A DNA stretch of 55,348 bases from NCBI GenBank assembly GCA_020633125.1, contig JACKEH010000026.1:1-55348 (forward strand), in the 5' to 3' direction. Numbering within the stretch: the stretch's first letter is position 1; every line of letters begins with the position of its first letter. The DNA is from Sandaracinus sp. (GTDB lineage: Bacteria; Myxococcota_A; Polyangia; Polyangiales; Houyiibacteriaceae). Below are positions 1 to 8,984 of this stretch, piece by piece. The position numbers and the translations under genes were made by a program. The notes under the pieces are model-generated. The model searched no databases, had not been told where the DNA came from, and worked only from the letters and a program-made list of their open reading frames with translations.

Positions 1-2433
1 CGCTACCTCGTGACACTCCTCGACCGCGCCGTGGCGGAGAAGTGGTCGTCGTCGGAGGTCGATCCGTGGACCAAGCTCCTGGCGCAGATTCGTGGCTCCG
101 AAGCGGCCCGCGCGATCGCGCAGTGGGTCGGCGAGAAGAGCGTCGCGAAGGTGGCGAACGAGTACTTTCGAAAACACCCCGACCTCGCGGCCGACGCGCT
201 GACTCCGGTCGCGAAGACGAAGGGCAAGGCGGGCCCGATCGCACGCGCGATGCTCGATTCGATCGCCCGTGAAGCGGCGCTCGATCCGGCAAAGGACTCC
301 GCGCCCCGCACCGAGAAGACGCGCGCGAAGCCCACGGCGCCCTCGACGGACACCGCGCTTCCGAAGGTGCTCGTGGATCCGCCGTGGCTCTCCAAAGCAC
401 CGCGCGCGCGGCCTCGGCTCGCGCTCGCGCTTCTCGTCGACGAGGAGCGCTTCACGCCGGCGAAAGAGCTGGTGTACCGAGAACCGGCGTGGGAACGCAC
501 GCCCGAGCACGACGCGAAGATCCTCGCGGGGCGCGCGCCGGACGAGGTCGTCGACCACGAGCTCTTCGGGCTCACCGATGCCTGCGCGCTCGACGTGCTC
601 GCCAAGCGCCGTCGACCCGTGAACGCGTACTCCATGGAGCGCCTCGCCGCGTGGCTCCGAGACGCGGCGGTGCCGTACGTCATCGCGGCGATCGCCGCCG
701 ACCCCGAGCACTCGGCGTACGCGATTCGACGCGCGGCCTCTTCACGGCTCGCGTTGCCCGCCGCGCGCATGGCCGCGCGTCGTTCCGGCAGCGCGCGCAT
801 GGCGTTTCGTGCCTGGCTCGCGGAGCACCCCGAGGACGCGGCGCTCGGCCTGGTGCCCGCCGCGCTGGGTGACGACGACCTCGACGCCGACGTCGCCGCG
901 CAGGCGCTCCGAACCTCGGTGAAGGCGGGCCATCGCGCGCTCGTGACCAAGGCCGCGGCGCGCTACGGGGAGGTCGCTTCCGAAGCGATCGAACGCGTGC
1001 TCGACGCGAGCCCCTACGAGCGGTTCCCGACGAAGCTCCCGCTCAAGCCGAAGTGGGCGTTGCCGGAGCGCGTGGGCACGCTCGAGACGTCGGGCGGCCC
1101 GCTCACGCCCGCGCAGGGCGAAGCCTTCGTGCGCATGCTTCAGTTCTCCGAGATCGGTGACCCCTACCCCGGTGCGATCGACACGATCACGCTCGCGACC
1201 GAGGCGTCGCGGACCCGGCTCGCACGGGCACTTCTCGACGAATACCTGCTCGCCGGATCGCCGCCCTCGCACGTGTGGGTCGTGGGCGCGATCACGCTGC
1301 TCGATCCGGCGGCGTCGATTCCACGCTTGCGCGATCAGATGCGACGTTGGGGCGCCGACGGGAAGGTCCCGCTGCTTCATGCCTCCCTCGAAGCCCTCGC
1401 GGCGATCGGCACGGACGAGGCCTTGGTCGCCGTCTACGACGCGGGCCAACGCAGTCGCTACGACGACACGCGCGACAAGGTACGGGAGATCCTGGAAGGC
1501 GTCGCCCGCGAACGCGCGATCACGTTCGAGCTGCTCGAAGACCAGCTCGTGCCGGAGCTCGGTCTCGAGGCAGGCGCGGTCACGCTCGACCTGGGCGGCC
1601 GGTCCGTGGAGGTGCGGCTCGGCGACTATTTGGAGGCGGTCCTCTTCGACGACACCGGCGCGCACCTCACGAGCTTCCCGCGCAAGACGAAACGCGACGA
1701 CGCCGAGACCTACGCCGCGGCGAAAGCACGCTACGCAGCGCTCGTCGAAGCAGCCGACACCGTCGGGCGTGGTCAGATGCTTCGCTTCGAGCGTGCGATG
1801 CGCGCCGGGCGCGAGTGGACCGTGGACGCGCTACGCACGTGGGTGCTGCCGCAACCACTCGTCCAACGGCTCGCGCGGCGTCTCGTGTGGCAGGAGGTCG
1901 AGAGCGGCACGCTCTTTCGCGTCGCCGAAGACCTCTCGCTCGCGGACGAAAACGACGAAGCGCTCGCATGGCCCGCGGACGATGCGCGCGTGGTGATCGC
2001 GCACCCCGTCGACGCACCGAAGCTGTCGGCCTTCGGGTCGTGGCTCGACGACTACGCGGTCGTGCAGCCGTTCCGCCAGATCGGTCGCGAAGTGTTCGAG
2101 CTCGAAGGCGACGCGCTCGGCCTGAACCGCTTCGTGGGAGCCGAGGGACGCAAGGTGCCGTACCTCTCGGTGCTCGCGTTGACCCTGGGCATGGGGTGGA
2201 AGCCGATCGTGCCGGGTGCGCGTGGCATCGACGCGATCACGTGCGCGTGGGACGGCGTGGTCGCGCGACTCGAGATTCTCCCCGGTCTGCTCTTCGGTGG
2301 CGCCAAGGGTCGACCCGAGCAAACGCTCGGCGCGCTGACGCTCGAGGACGAGGCCGCCGAGCCCGTGAGCTTCGCGGCGCTGCACCCGCGGGTTCGAAGC
2401 GAGCTCTTGCGCGACGTGTCGACGCTCGGGTGA
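1..2433 (+). CDS. DUF4132-domain protein, 5' end missing
   Basis: The reading frame is open at base 1 (Arg-Tyr-Leu precede the first GTG at 10), so the gene very probably begins upstream and at least 810 codons are present. The body is Ala/Leu-rich helical sequence with HEAT-like character (residues about 60-330 from the GTG). The last ~170 residues match the DUF4132 pattern: a 'HPVDAPKLSAFGSWLDDY' stretch, then VVQPFRQIGREVF and a C-terminal beta-rich half. In known proteins DUF4132 often follows a WGR domain; no WGR is visible here, but it could lie upstream. The molecular function of DUF4132 is unknown. The product is probably cytoplasmic, as no signal or membrane segment is seen. Confidence is high for the family and low for any role. 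Confidence 0.82.
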   Translation, partial: RYLVTLLDRAVAEKWSSSEVDPWTKLLAQIRGSEAARAIAQWVGEKSVAKVANEYFRKHPDLAADALTPVAKTKGKAGPIARAMLDSIAREAALDPAKDSAPRTEKTRAKPTAPSTDTALPKVLVDPPWLSKAPRARPRLALALLVDEERFTPAKELVYREPAWERTPEHDAKILAGRAPDEVVDHELFGLTDACALDVLAKRRRPVNAYSMERLAAWLRDAAVPYVIAAIAADPEHSAYAIRRAASSRLALPAARMAARRSGSARMAFRAWLAEHPEDAALGLVPAALGDDDLDADVAAQALRTSVKAGHRALVTKAAARYGEVASEAIERVLDASPYERFPTKLPLKPKWALPERVGTLETSGGPLTPAQGEAFVRMLQFSEIGDPYPGAIDTITLATEASRTRLARALLDEYLLAGSPPSHVWVVGAITLLDPAASIPRLRDQMRRWGADGKVPLLHASLEALAAIGTDEALVAVYDAGQRSRYDDTRDKVREILEGVARERAITFELLEDQLVPELGLEAGAVTLDLGGRSVEVRLGDYLEAVLFDDTGAHLTSFPRKTKRDDAETYAAAKARYAALVEAADTVGRGQMLRFERAMRAGREWTVDALRTWVLPQPLVQRLARRLVWQEVESGTLFRVAEDLSLADENDEALAWPADDARVVIAHPVDAPKLSAFGSWLDDYAVVQPFRQIGREVFELEGDALGLNRFVGAEGRKVPYLSVLALTLGMGWKPIVPGARGIDAITCAWDGVVARLEILPGLLFGGAKGRPEQTLGALTLEDEAAEPVSFAALHPRVRSELLRDVSTLG

Positions 2434-2481
2434 GCGTTCGAGGCGCGGAGGCTCCCCGAAAGGGCCGATGGACCCGCGCGC

Positions 2482-2727
2482 TCAAATCGGTCCCAGCGCC
2501 TTCAGCGCCTCGCGTGACACCTTCGGCGTCGTGATCGGTCGGAGCTTTTCGAGTTGCGCCAGACGCTTCATGGCGCCGGGGAGCTTCTCGTATCGCCCCA
2601 CGGTCTTGACCGCGAAGCGCGTCGCGGCTTCGTCCCGCGTTTCGTCGCGACGACGTCGCGCGCTCGCCCTCGCCTCGTCGCAGCCCCGTCCACGCCGTGT
2701 CACCTCGCGCGCGCAGGTTCGCGGCAT
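2482..2727 (-). pseudogene. Possible short gene or gene remnant, leucine-rich tail
   Basis: A minus-strand frame of 81 codons ends at 2482. Its last ~45 codons have the high third-position GC of real genes here and read like protein: RFAVKTVGRYEKLPGAMKRL then AQLEKLRPITTPKV. The spacing of Leu residues recalls the end of a leucine-rich repeat. The first ~35 codons are Arg-rich and look non-coding, and the ATG at 2727 overlaps the start of the plus-strand phosphoesterase. It may be the 3' remnant of a lost gene, a small real gene with a GTG start, or chance. Confidence 0.25.
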
Positions 2728-4003
2728 GCGATCGATGCGCGCCCTCGCCTTCGCCCTGGTGTCCGCCTGCGCGACGCCGACGAGCGTCGAGCCCAGCGAG
2801 CGTGCGTGCGAAGCGAGCACGTTTCCCGAAGGCCCCGTCGACGCACGTGCCGCGTGCGCGTTCGGGGTCGGCGACGACACGGAGACCACGCTCGGCCTGA
2901 CGCGCGCCCGCGTGCTCACGCTGCCCATCGAGCACGTGATCGTGCGCGTGCAGGAGAACCGATCGTTCGATCACCTCTTCGGCACGCTCGAGCACCGGGA
3001 CGTGGACGGTCTTCCGCGCGACGCCTCGAACCGCGACGCCTTCGGCACGAACGTGCCCGCGTTCCGCCTCGGCTCGACCTGCCTCGAAGCCGATCCTCCA
3101 CACCAGTGGAACGACAACGTCACGCAATGGAACGGCGGCGCGATGAACGGCTTCGTGCGCGCCGCCGCGGTCGACGGCAGCGACGGGCACTACGCGATGG
3201 GCCACTACACGGCCGATCAGCTGCCCTTCTACCACTGGGTCGCGCGCACCTTCGCGATCTCGGATCGCTTCTTCTCCAGCACGCTCGGGGGCACCTGGTC
3301 GAACCGCAACGTGCTCTACACGGGAGCGCCGCAAGGCGTACGCAACACCTTCGATCGCGTGGCCTCCGACGCCCCCACGATCTTCGAAGCGCTGACCGCC
3401 GCCGACGTGAGCTGGGCGGTCTACCTGGACGGTCCAGGCCAGCCTCGCCAAGACTCGCTCGGGTGGAACCGTGACCACGTGGGCCTTCGTCCGATCGAGG
3501 CGCTCTACGCCGACCTCGCGGCGGGCACCTTGCCGCAGGTCGTCTTCGTCGACGTGACCCCCGGCCACGACGGCGACGAGCACCCGCCCTACGACGTGCA
3601 ACGCGCGGAGGCGTGGAGCCGCCGCTTGTACGACGCGGTGGTCGCAAGCCCGCTCTGGCCCCGCACCGCGATGTTCTGGACCTACGACAACCACGGCGGC
3701 CTCTACGACCACGTGCCGCCGCCGCGTGCGTGTACGCCCGGACCCGGCGAGGAGGCGTTCACGGTGCTCGGCCCACGCATTCCGCTGCTGCTGATCTCCC
3801 CGTGGGCGCGCCGCCATCACGTCTCCCACGCGGTCGCGCACCACGGCAGCCTCCTGCGCTTCGTCGAGCTGCTGCACGACCTCCCCGCGTTCGGAGGTCG
3901 CGACGCGAACGCCGAGCCGCTGCTCGACCTCTTCGCCTTCGATTGCGCGCCGGACCTGCTCCTGCCACCCGAAGCCCCCGCGCCCGGCGTCGGCGGTTGT
4001 TGA
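2726..4003 (+). CDS. Lipoprotein phosphoesterase (phospholipase C / AcpA-type)
   Basis: This 425-residue protein belongs to the phosphoesterase family that includes non-haemolytic phospholipases C and acid phosphatase AcpA. Those enzymes hydrolyse phosphodiester or phosphomonoester bonds with bound metal. Seen directly: the N-terminal family signature ENRSFDHLFG at residues 77-86 and the C-terminal metal-site motif TYDNHGGLYDHVPPP. The ATG at 2726 (another at 2735) gives a short signal peptide with lipobox VSAC, Cys15, so the enzyme should be anchored to the envelope. The longer upstream frame is Arg/Ser-rich and unlikely. The substrate cannot be told; phospholipid or phosphate scavenging is an inference. 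No partner gene is linked. Confidence 0.85.
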   Translation: MRSMRALAFALVSACATPTSVEPSERACEASTFPEGPVDARAACAFGVGDDTETTLGLTRARVLTLPIEHVIVRVQENRSFDHLFGTLEHRDVDGLPRDASNRDAFGTNVPAFRLGSTCLEADPPHQWNDNVTQWNGGAMNGFVRAAAVDGSDGHYAMGHYTADQLPFYHWVARTFAISDRFFSSTLGGTWSNRNVLYTGAPQGVRNTFDRVASDAPTIFEALTAADVSWAVYLDGPGQPRQDSLGWNRDHVGLRPIEALYADLAAGTLPQVVFVDVTPGHDGDEHPPYDVQRAEAWSRRLYDAVVASPLWPRTAMFWTYDNHGGLYDHVPPPRACTPGPGEEAFTVLGPRIPLLLISPWARRHHVSHAVAHHGSLLRFVELLHDLPAFGGRDANAEPLLDLFAFDCAPDLLLPPEAPAPGVGGC

Positions 4004-4038
4004 GCGTCCGCGCGACCGACGCAGGCAAGCAGAAGCCC

Positions 4039-4073
4039 CGTGGCGAGCCCTTTGGAGGGTTCCGGTCGCCACG
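4039..4073 (+). terminator. Stem-loop after the phosphoesterase gene
   Basis: An 8-bp perfect stem (CGTGGCGA, 4039-4046, with TCGCCACG, 4066-4073) lies 35 bases after the stop at 4003, with a further short CCC/GGG pairing inside the loop. There is no T-run after it, so termination is only plausible. Confidence 0.35.
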
Positions 4074-4159
4074 CGTGAACGAGAAGCGCGGACGTCGCGG
4101 CCGTCGATGGCGGCGTTCCGTCGTTCCCTCGTCCACGGACGTCTGCGATCCTCTCCGCG

Positions 4160-4846
4160 ATGCGCTCGCTCGTTCACGTGTCGATCCTCGGCGCGCTCCT
4201 CGTCTTCGCGGCCCCCGCTTCGGCGGACTCGCGGCCGACCTCCGACGACATCTCGCTCTTCAGCGGCCGCACCGTCGGCAACGGCGACGTCGTCCTCGCG
4301 GGTGGCATCGGGTGGCCGGGTGTCTTCGCCGAAGCGCTCTTCGCGCCGACCTCTCGCTTCAACCTCTCGATTCGAGTCGACGTCGACTGGGGATCGCCGC
4401 TGATGGGCTTCTCGACCGCGCTCGGCGGGCAGCTCTCGTTGCCGATGCGCATCCACCTCTACGGCGAGGACGACATCGACCTCGCGCTCGCGCTCCGTCC
4501 CTTCGGCATGATCGGCGAAGGCGCGATGGTCGGGCAGGAAGGGGTCTTCTCCGACGACCTCGGAGGCGGCGCCGGGCTCGAAGCCGGGGTACGTGCCGGC
4601 TTTCACGTCAGCGACGCGGTCACGCTCGCGACGGGCGCGTTCTTCGAAGGCGCGTTCGTGCGCACCCGAGGCGCGGGAAGCGACGGAACGTTCTCGTTCG
4701 GCCTGCTCGGCGCGGTCGAAGCCGTGATGAGCCGTTCGACGATGCTCTTCTTCGCGGTCGGCGGCGGCTTCGGCATCGCCAGCGGCGACCTCTTCGAGCG
4801 ACACGGCATCGTTCGCCTGCACCTCGGCCTCGCGTATCGCATCTGA
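4160..4846 (+). CDS. Outer-membrane beta-barrel-like secreted protein
   Basis: A 228-residue protein with a clear Sec signal peptide (MRSLVHVSILGALL then AAPASA, cleavage after about residue 22) and no lipobox. The mature part alternates hydrophobic and polar residues in strands separated by Gly-rich turns (for example LSIRVDVDWGSPLMGFSTAL and the terminal IVRLHLGLAYRI). This is the pattern of an outer-membrane porin-like barrel of about eight to ten strands. The C-terminus ends in Ile rather than the classical Phe. Function is unknown. Its last codons appear to have seeded the tandem repeats just downstream. It stands alone between two lipoprotein genes. Confidence 0.7.
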   Translation: MRSLVHVSILGALLVFAAPASADSRPTSDDISLFSGRTVGNGDVVLAGGIGWPGVFAEALFAPTSRFNLSIRVDVDWGSPLMGFSTALGGQLSLPMRIHLYGEDDIDLALALRPFGMIGEGAMVGQEGVFSDDLGGGAGLEAGVRAGFHVSDAVTLATGAFFEGAFVRTRGAGSDGTFSFGLLGAVEAVMSRSTMLFFAVGGGFGIASGDLFERHGIVRLHLGLAYRI

Positions 4847-5020
4847 ACGCGCCACCTGCACCTCGCGTAGCGCATCGGAGCGCCCCGCCTGCCCCTTCGC
4901 CTAGCGCATCGGAGGCCTGCGCCCTCGCGTAGCGCATCGGAGCGCGCCGCCTGCACCCTCGCGTACCGCGTCGGCGCGCGCCGTCGGCCTCGCGCATCGA
5001 ATCGGACCGGCCTACGGCGT
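4829..5020 (+). repeat. Degenerate ~31-34 bp tandem repeats copied from a gene's 3' end
   Basis: Six imperfect copies start near 4829, 4862, 4896, 4924, 4958 and 4989. Each opens with a variant of CTCGCGTAGCGCATCGGAGC followed by GC-rich filler such as CGCCGCCTGCAC. The first copy is the end of the barrel gene itself (codons for the terminal Leu-Ala-Tyr-Arg-Ile and the stop). The array occupies most of the gap before the next gene and contains no reading frame with a start and protein-like content. Confidence 0.75.
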
Positions 5021-5130
5021 CGGACGGCGCCGAGCTCGGCACGGAGCGCGTCCCCCCGGGAGTCGGCCCGAACCTGGTTTCAGCTCCTGCGCCGAGCACT
5101 CCATCCCTCGTCGCGGTGGTAGGCTGGGGC

Positions 5131-6051
5131 GTGCTTCGCCTGATTCCGCTCGTGCTCGTCTTCGCCTGCGCCGGCGGTGGCGGAACCGACACCGATCGGC
5201 GCGACGCCCGCGTGCCCGACGCGGCCGACGGTGGGCGCGTCGACGCAGGAGATCGCGACGGCGGACGTCGCGACGGCGGCGCCATCGTGCCCGACGACGC
5301 GGGCAACTGCCCGAGCGGTCTCACGCGTTGTGGGGGTGCGTGCGTGGACACCGACACCGAGCCGACGAGCTGTGGCACCTGCGGCCGCACCTGCGTGATC
5401 CCGAACGCCGAGCCGAGCTGCACGGCCGGCGAATGCACCCTCGGCACCTGCCGCGACGGATTCGCCGATTGCGACGGCAACCTGGCGAACGGTTGCGAAG
5501 CCAGCGACAGCTGCGTCGCCGGCGGATCCTGCACCACGATCTGCGGAAGCACGGGCACCCAAACCTGCACCGACCGTTGCGCGCCGACCTGCACGCCACC
5601 CGCCGAGCTCTGCAACGCGCGCGACGACAATTGCGACGGCGAGTGCACCGACGAAGCCGGCCTTCCGGGTTGCCGTGCGGGCGTCCACCGCGGCAGCGGC
5701 CCCGGCCACGTGTACTCGCGCGACGTGAACGTCACGCGGACCAACGGCTACTCGACGGAGTCCGAGAACTACTTCTACGTCTACACCGGTCCGGGCGAAG
5801 GCCTCTCCGGTCTCTACCGCTGCCTCAAGGGCAACGGCCTCTTCTTCCTCACGCTCGACCCGGGCTGCGAAGGCCAGACCCTCGCGGAGATGATGGGCTT
5901 CGTCGCGCGTGACGCACGCTGCGGCGGCACGCCGCTCTTCCGCATGTACCGTGACGGAAACCACTTCTACACGACGAGCGCGGCCGAGCGTGACGGAGCC
6001 ATCACGACCTACGGCTACACGCTCGAGTCGACGCTCGGCTACGTGTGGTGA
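5131..6051 (+). CDS. Cys-rich lipoprotein with C-terminal DUF5648-like domain
   Basis: Using the GTG at 5131 (a second GTG lies at 5116) the product is 306 residues with a compact lipoprotein signal, LVLVFAC. A low-complexity tether follows, rich in Asp-Ala-Gly and Asp-Gly-Gly (about residues 20-60). Next comes a Cys-rich region of about 120 residues (for example CPSGLTRCGGACV and CGTCGRTC) and an ARDDNCDGECTDEAG segment resembling Ca-binding motifs. The C-terminal ~120 residues (YRCLKGNGLFFLT, FRMYRDGNHFYTTS) match the pattern of DUF5648, a repeat found in secreted bacterial proteins. Surface display is inferred; no ligand can be named. The stop overlaps the possible start of the next gene. 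Confidence 0.75.
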   Translation: MLRLIPLVLVFACAGGGGTDTDRRDARVPDAADGGRVDAGDRDGGRRDGGAIVPDDAGNCPSGLTRCGGACVDTDTEPTSCGTCGRTCVIPNAEPSCTAGECTLGTCRDGFADCDGNLANGCEASDSCVAGGSCTTICGSTGTQTCTDRCAPTCTPPAELCNARDDNCDGECTDEAGLPGCRAGVHRGSGPGHVYSRDVNVTRTNGYSTESENYFYVYTGPGEGLSGLYRCLKGNGLFFLTLDPGCEGQTLAEMMGFVARDARCGGTPLFRMYRDGNHFYTTSAAERDGAITTYGYTLESTLGYVW

Positions 6052-6743
6052 AGCCGATTCGAGCCCGGCGAACCGGAGGTCCGGACGTGGCGCGGCCGTC
6101 CGCGAAACGGCCGCCCCTCCGCGCACGCGTGGGTGCCGTGAGCCGAGGCGCGCTCGGCCTCGTGGGGGTTCTGCTCGCCGCGTGCACCCCCCTGCCGCCG
6201 GCGCCCGACGTGCCACCACCGACGCGGGCGGACGCCATCGTGGTGCTCGGCAACCGCCCCCCGGTCGACGAACGCGGGCAGGTCCGCCCCGAGCTTCGGC
6301 GTCGCGTCGAGACCGGCGTACGACTCTGGAAAGAAGGCCGCGCGCCTTTGTTGGTGATGACGGGTGGTCCCGCGCCGAGTGGGCACGTCGAAGCCGAGGT
6401 GATGCGTGACCTCGCGATCGAGCTCGGCGTTCGTCCGGAGGCGATTCGCACCGAAGGCCGCTCTCGCGACACGATCGAAAATGCGGGGTTCACCCTCGCG
6501 GCGCTGTGCGCAGACGACGCGACCTGCGAGCCGCGCGTGCTCTTGGTGAGCTCTCCCTTTCATCTGCCCCGCGCGGAGGCGCTCTTCGAGTGCGCGGGAG
6601 CCCGCGTCGCGATGGCGCCGACCCCCTTGCCGGAGGACGAACCAGGGTACGCCGAACGTTTCTCACGCTCCGAAGGCTTCGTGCGTTTCGCCTACGCGTT
6701 CGTCGACGAGTGCGGACGAGCACGCGCCGCCCGCGCACGTTGA
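6045..6743 (+). CDS. YdcF/SanA-like (DUF218) lipoprotein
   Basis: A DUF218-family protein. Members such as SanA and ElyC affect envelope barrier function, but their chemistry is poorly defined. Seen: IVVLGNRP at the start of the domain, RRVETGVRLW, LLVMTGGPAPSGH, the SRDTIENA motif and VLLVSSPFHLPRA, in the family order. A hydrophobic stretch ending LLAAC before Thr-Pro suggests a lipoprotein. The upstream edge overlaps the preceding stop (GTG at 6045 or 6048, the latter a GTGA overlap), which would couple translation but leave a long Arg-rich leader before the signal. The GTG at 6138 gives a normal short signal peptide (VSRGALGLVGVLLAAC) and may be the true start. Confidence 0.8.
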   Translation: MVKPIRARRTGGPDVARPSAKRPPLRARVGAVSRGALGLVGVLLAACTPLPPAPDVPPPTRADAIVVLGNRPPVDERGQVRPELRRRVETGVRLWKEGRAPLLVMTGGPAPSGHVEAEVMRDLAIELGVRPEAIRTEGRSRDTIENAGFTLAALCADDATCEPRVLLVSSPFHLPRAEALFECAGARVAMAPTPLPEDEPGYAERFSRSEGFVRFAYAFVDECGRARAARAR

Positions 6744-6764
6744 GACGGTGTCGCCGAGCGACGA

Positions 6765-8966
6765 TCACGAGACGCGGGAGAGCGCGATCTCGATCGCTTC
6801 GAGCAGCTCCTGCGCCAGGAAGGGCTTCTGCAAGACCTTCCACCCTTCGACGTCCGCGCCCGTGAGCTCCGCGTTGCCCGACATCACGACTCCGACGAGC
6901 TCCGGACGCAGCTCCCGTGCTTTTCGCAAGAGCTCGATCCCGTTCATGCCGGGCATCGTCAGGTCGGTGAGCACGAGGTCGAACGCGTCGGGCTTCTCGT
7001 GCAAGAGCGCGTAGGCCTCGGTGGCGCTTGGGCGCGCCGTCACCTGATGTCCCGCGGCGCCGAGCGTTCGAGCGACGACACGCGAGAGCAAAGGCTCGTC
7101 TTCGGCGACCAAGATGCGCGCCTTGACGGACGCGCGAGGTGGCATGACCCGACTTCCGGTGAGCTCCGCGTGGGAGCGCGGCAAGCGAATCGCAAACCGC
7201 GCGCCGCGTGACGTGCTCGTCGCAGCGATCTCCCCACCGTGCGACGTCACGATGCCGTGCGCCACGGCCAGACCCATGCCGGTGCCTTCGCCGATCGGTT
7301 TCGTGGTGAAGAAAGGCTCGAAGAGTCGCGCCTCGACGTCGGGCGAAAACCCGGGGCCGTCGTCTTCCACCACGAGCTCGGCGCTGTCGTCGTCTGCGAC
7401 GAGGCGCACGTGAATCGATCCGAGCTCGCGCCCTCGAAGCGCGTGCGCGGCGTTCGTGCAGAGGTTCACGAGCACCTGCTGCAACGCGGAAGGATCCCCA
7501 CGCACGACGATGCTCTCGCGCGGCACGTTCGTGTCGAGCACGATCGTTGCGGGAATCGCGACGCGCAGCAGGCGTGAGGTCTCGACCACCAACGCCCCGA
7601 GGTCGAGCGGCTCCATCGCGTGGTCTTGGCGTCGACCGAACGCGAGGATCTGCTGCACCAAGCCGCGTGCGCGAAGGCTCGCGGTGCGAATCGCAGCCAA
7701 CGATTCGGGCGCCGATCCGGGCTCCGCCATCGCACGCTCGGCGAAACCGAGCACGATGCCGAGGAGGTTGTTGAAGTCGTGCGCGATGCCGCCCGCGAGC
7801 GCACCGAGCGACTCCATCTTCTCGCGTTGCTGCTCGCGGCGCGCGAACGCGAGACGCTCGGTCTCGTCCTCGACGATGCCGAGGCAACCGTCGTTCTCGA
7901 CCCGCTGGACCCGCACCCGCACCGTTCGCGTTCCGTCGGCCGCACGCACCACACGCTCGGCCGGCCCCCCCGACTCGCCCACCTCGTCCACGAGCTCCTG
8001 CGAGACCCGGCGCAACTCCTCGACCATCGAGGGCGGCGCGTCGCGCACGAGCGACTCGTACGCACGGTTGCGAAACTGCATCTGCCTCGACGGATCGAGG
8101 AGAAAGATGCCGACCGGGAGCGTCTCCGCGAGCCCACGGAAGCGCGACTCACTCGCGCGAAGATCACGCTCGGCCTGCACACGTGCGGTGACGTTCTGCG
8201 CGACCACCGTGCCGCCGACCACCTCACCGGACGCGTCGAGGATCGGCTCGAACCGCGTCTCGAGCGTGTCCGTGCTCGCCGTCACGCGGATCGACGATTG
8301 GAAGCCTTCGCCCTGCAACACCCGGCGGTACCACTCCCGCCACTGCGCTGCGTTCGAATCGTCCTCCGCGAAGTCGAGCAGCGAATCCCCCACGCCGATT
8401 CGGCGACCCACCGACCGAGTCACCGACGCGAAGAACGGCTCGTTGGCGCTGAGCAGCCGGCACTCACGATCGAAGGACCACATGAGCGCCGGCGTGTGAT
8501 CGAGCATCGCCAGGACGCGCGATCGCTCCCGCACGAGCTCGCTCACGAGCCGCGACATCATCTCGAGCTTGAGCAGGGTGGTGAGCGGCTCCACCGCGTA
8601 CGCGGGCGTCGCGCGCTGCGGCTTCGGCGTCTCCAGCGTCACCACGTAGCCCATCCACTTGCCCGGCATTCCCGGGATGAACGCGCACACCAGCAGCACG
8701 GGAACCCGCGAGCCGTCCTTGTGGATGAGCTCCTTTTGATAAGGCGCGGTGAAGCCTCCCGACGCCGCCGCGTCACGCATGCCGGCGTCGTCGAGATGGC
8801 GATGCTCGGGCGGCGTCATCTCGCGCCATTTCAGGCGGCCAGACTCGAGCTCTTCGCGTGAATAGCCGACGATCGAGAGGAATACGTCGTCAGCGTCCGT
8901 GAGCTCGTCGTAGTGGCCCCTCACGAGGGCAACCGTCGCGCGCTTGGGCACGACGCGACGATACAA
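6765..8966 (-). CDS. Hybrid sensor histidine kinase: PAS-PAS-PAS-HisKA-HATPase-REC
   Basis: A 733-residue cytoplasmic sensor kinase with a fused receiver. An N-terminal PAS domain (about 15-115) is followed by two more PAS-like segments (150-265 and 272-375). The H-box GGIAHDFNNLLG has phosphoacceptor His396. The ATP-binding part shows the N-box (Asn501/Asn505), DDGPGF at 535-540 and GTGMGLAVAHG at 561-571. The C-terminal receiver has the acidic pair Glu622-Asp623, phosphoacceptor Asp668 (VLTDLTMPG) and Lys714. No membrane segment is seen, so the signal is probably intracellular (redox, small molecule or light through PAS). It lies 18 bases behind the F420-reductase-like gene on the same strand, suggesting one transcript. 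No output-domain regulator is adjacent, so phosphate may pass to an unlinked partner. Confidence 0.93.
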   Translation of the reverse strand: MYRRVVPKRATVALVRGHYDELTDADDVFLSIVGYSREELESGRLKWREMTPPEHRHLDDAGMRDAAASGGFTAPYQKELIHKDGSRVPVLLVCAFIPGMPGKWMGYVVTLETPKPQRATPAYAVEPLTTLLKLEMMSRLVSELVRERSRVLAMLDHTPALMWSFDRECRLLSANEPFFASVTRSVGRRIGVGDSLLDFAEDDSNAAQWREWYRRVLQGEGFQSSIRVTASTDTLETRFEPILDASGEVVGGTVVAQNVTARVQAERDLRASESRFRGLAETLPVGIFLLDPSRQMQFRNRAYESLVRDAPPSMVEELRRVSQELVDEVGESGGPAERVVRAADGTRTVRVRVQRVENDGCLGIVEDETERLAFARREQQREKMESLGALAGGIAHDFNNLLGIVLGFAERAMAEPGSAPESLAAIRTASLRARGLVQQILAFGRRQDHAMEPLDLGALVVETSRLLRVAIPATIVLDTNVPRESIVVRGDPSALQQVLVNLCTNAAHALRGRELGSIHVRLVADDDSAELVVEDDGPGFSPDVEARLFEPFFTTKPIGEGTGMGLAVAHGIVTSHGGEIAATSTSRGARFAIRLPRSHAELTGSRVMPPRASVKARILVAEDEPLLSRVVARTLGAAGHQVTARPSATEAYALLHEKPDAFDLVLTDLTMPGMNGIELLRKARELRPELVGVVMSGNAELTGADVEGWKVLQKPFLAQELLEAIEIALSRVS

Positions 8967-8984
8967 CGAGGAGCGCGCCTCCGA

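Noticed and set aside
2237..4861. Minus-strand open frame of 874 codons across the phosphoesterase and barrel genes
   Set aside because: Arg/Glu/Ala-rich composition without any domain, exactly antisense to two well-supported genes. Long antisense frames are expected at this GC content.
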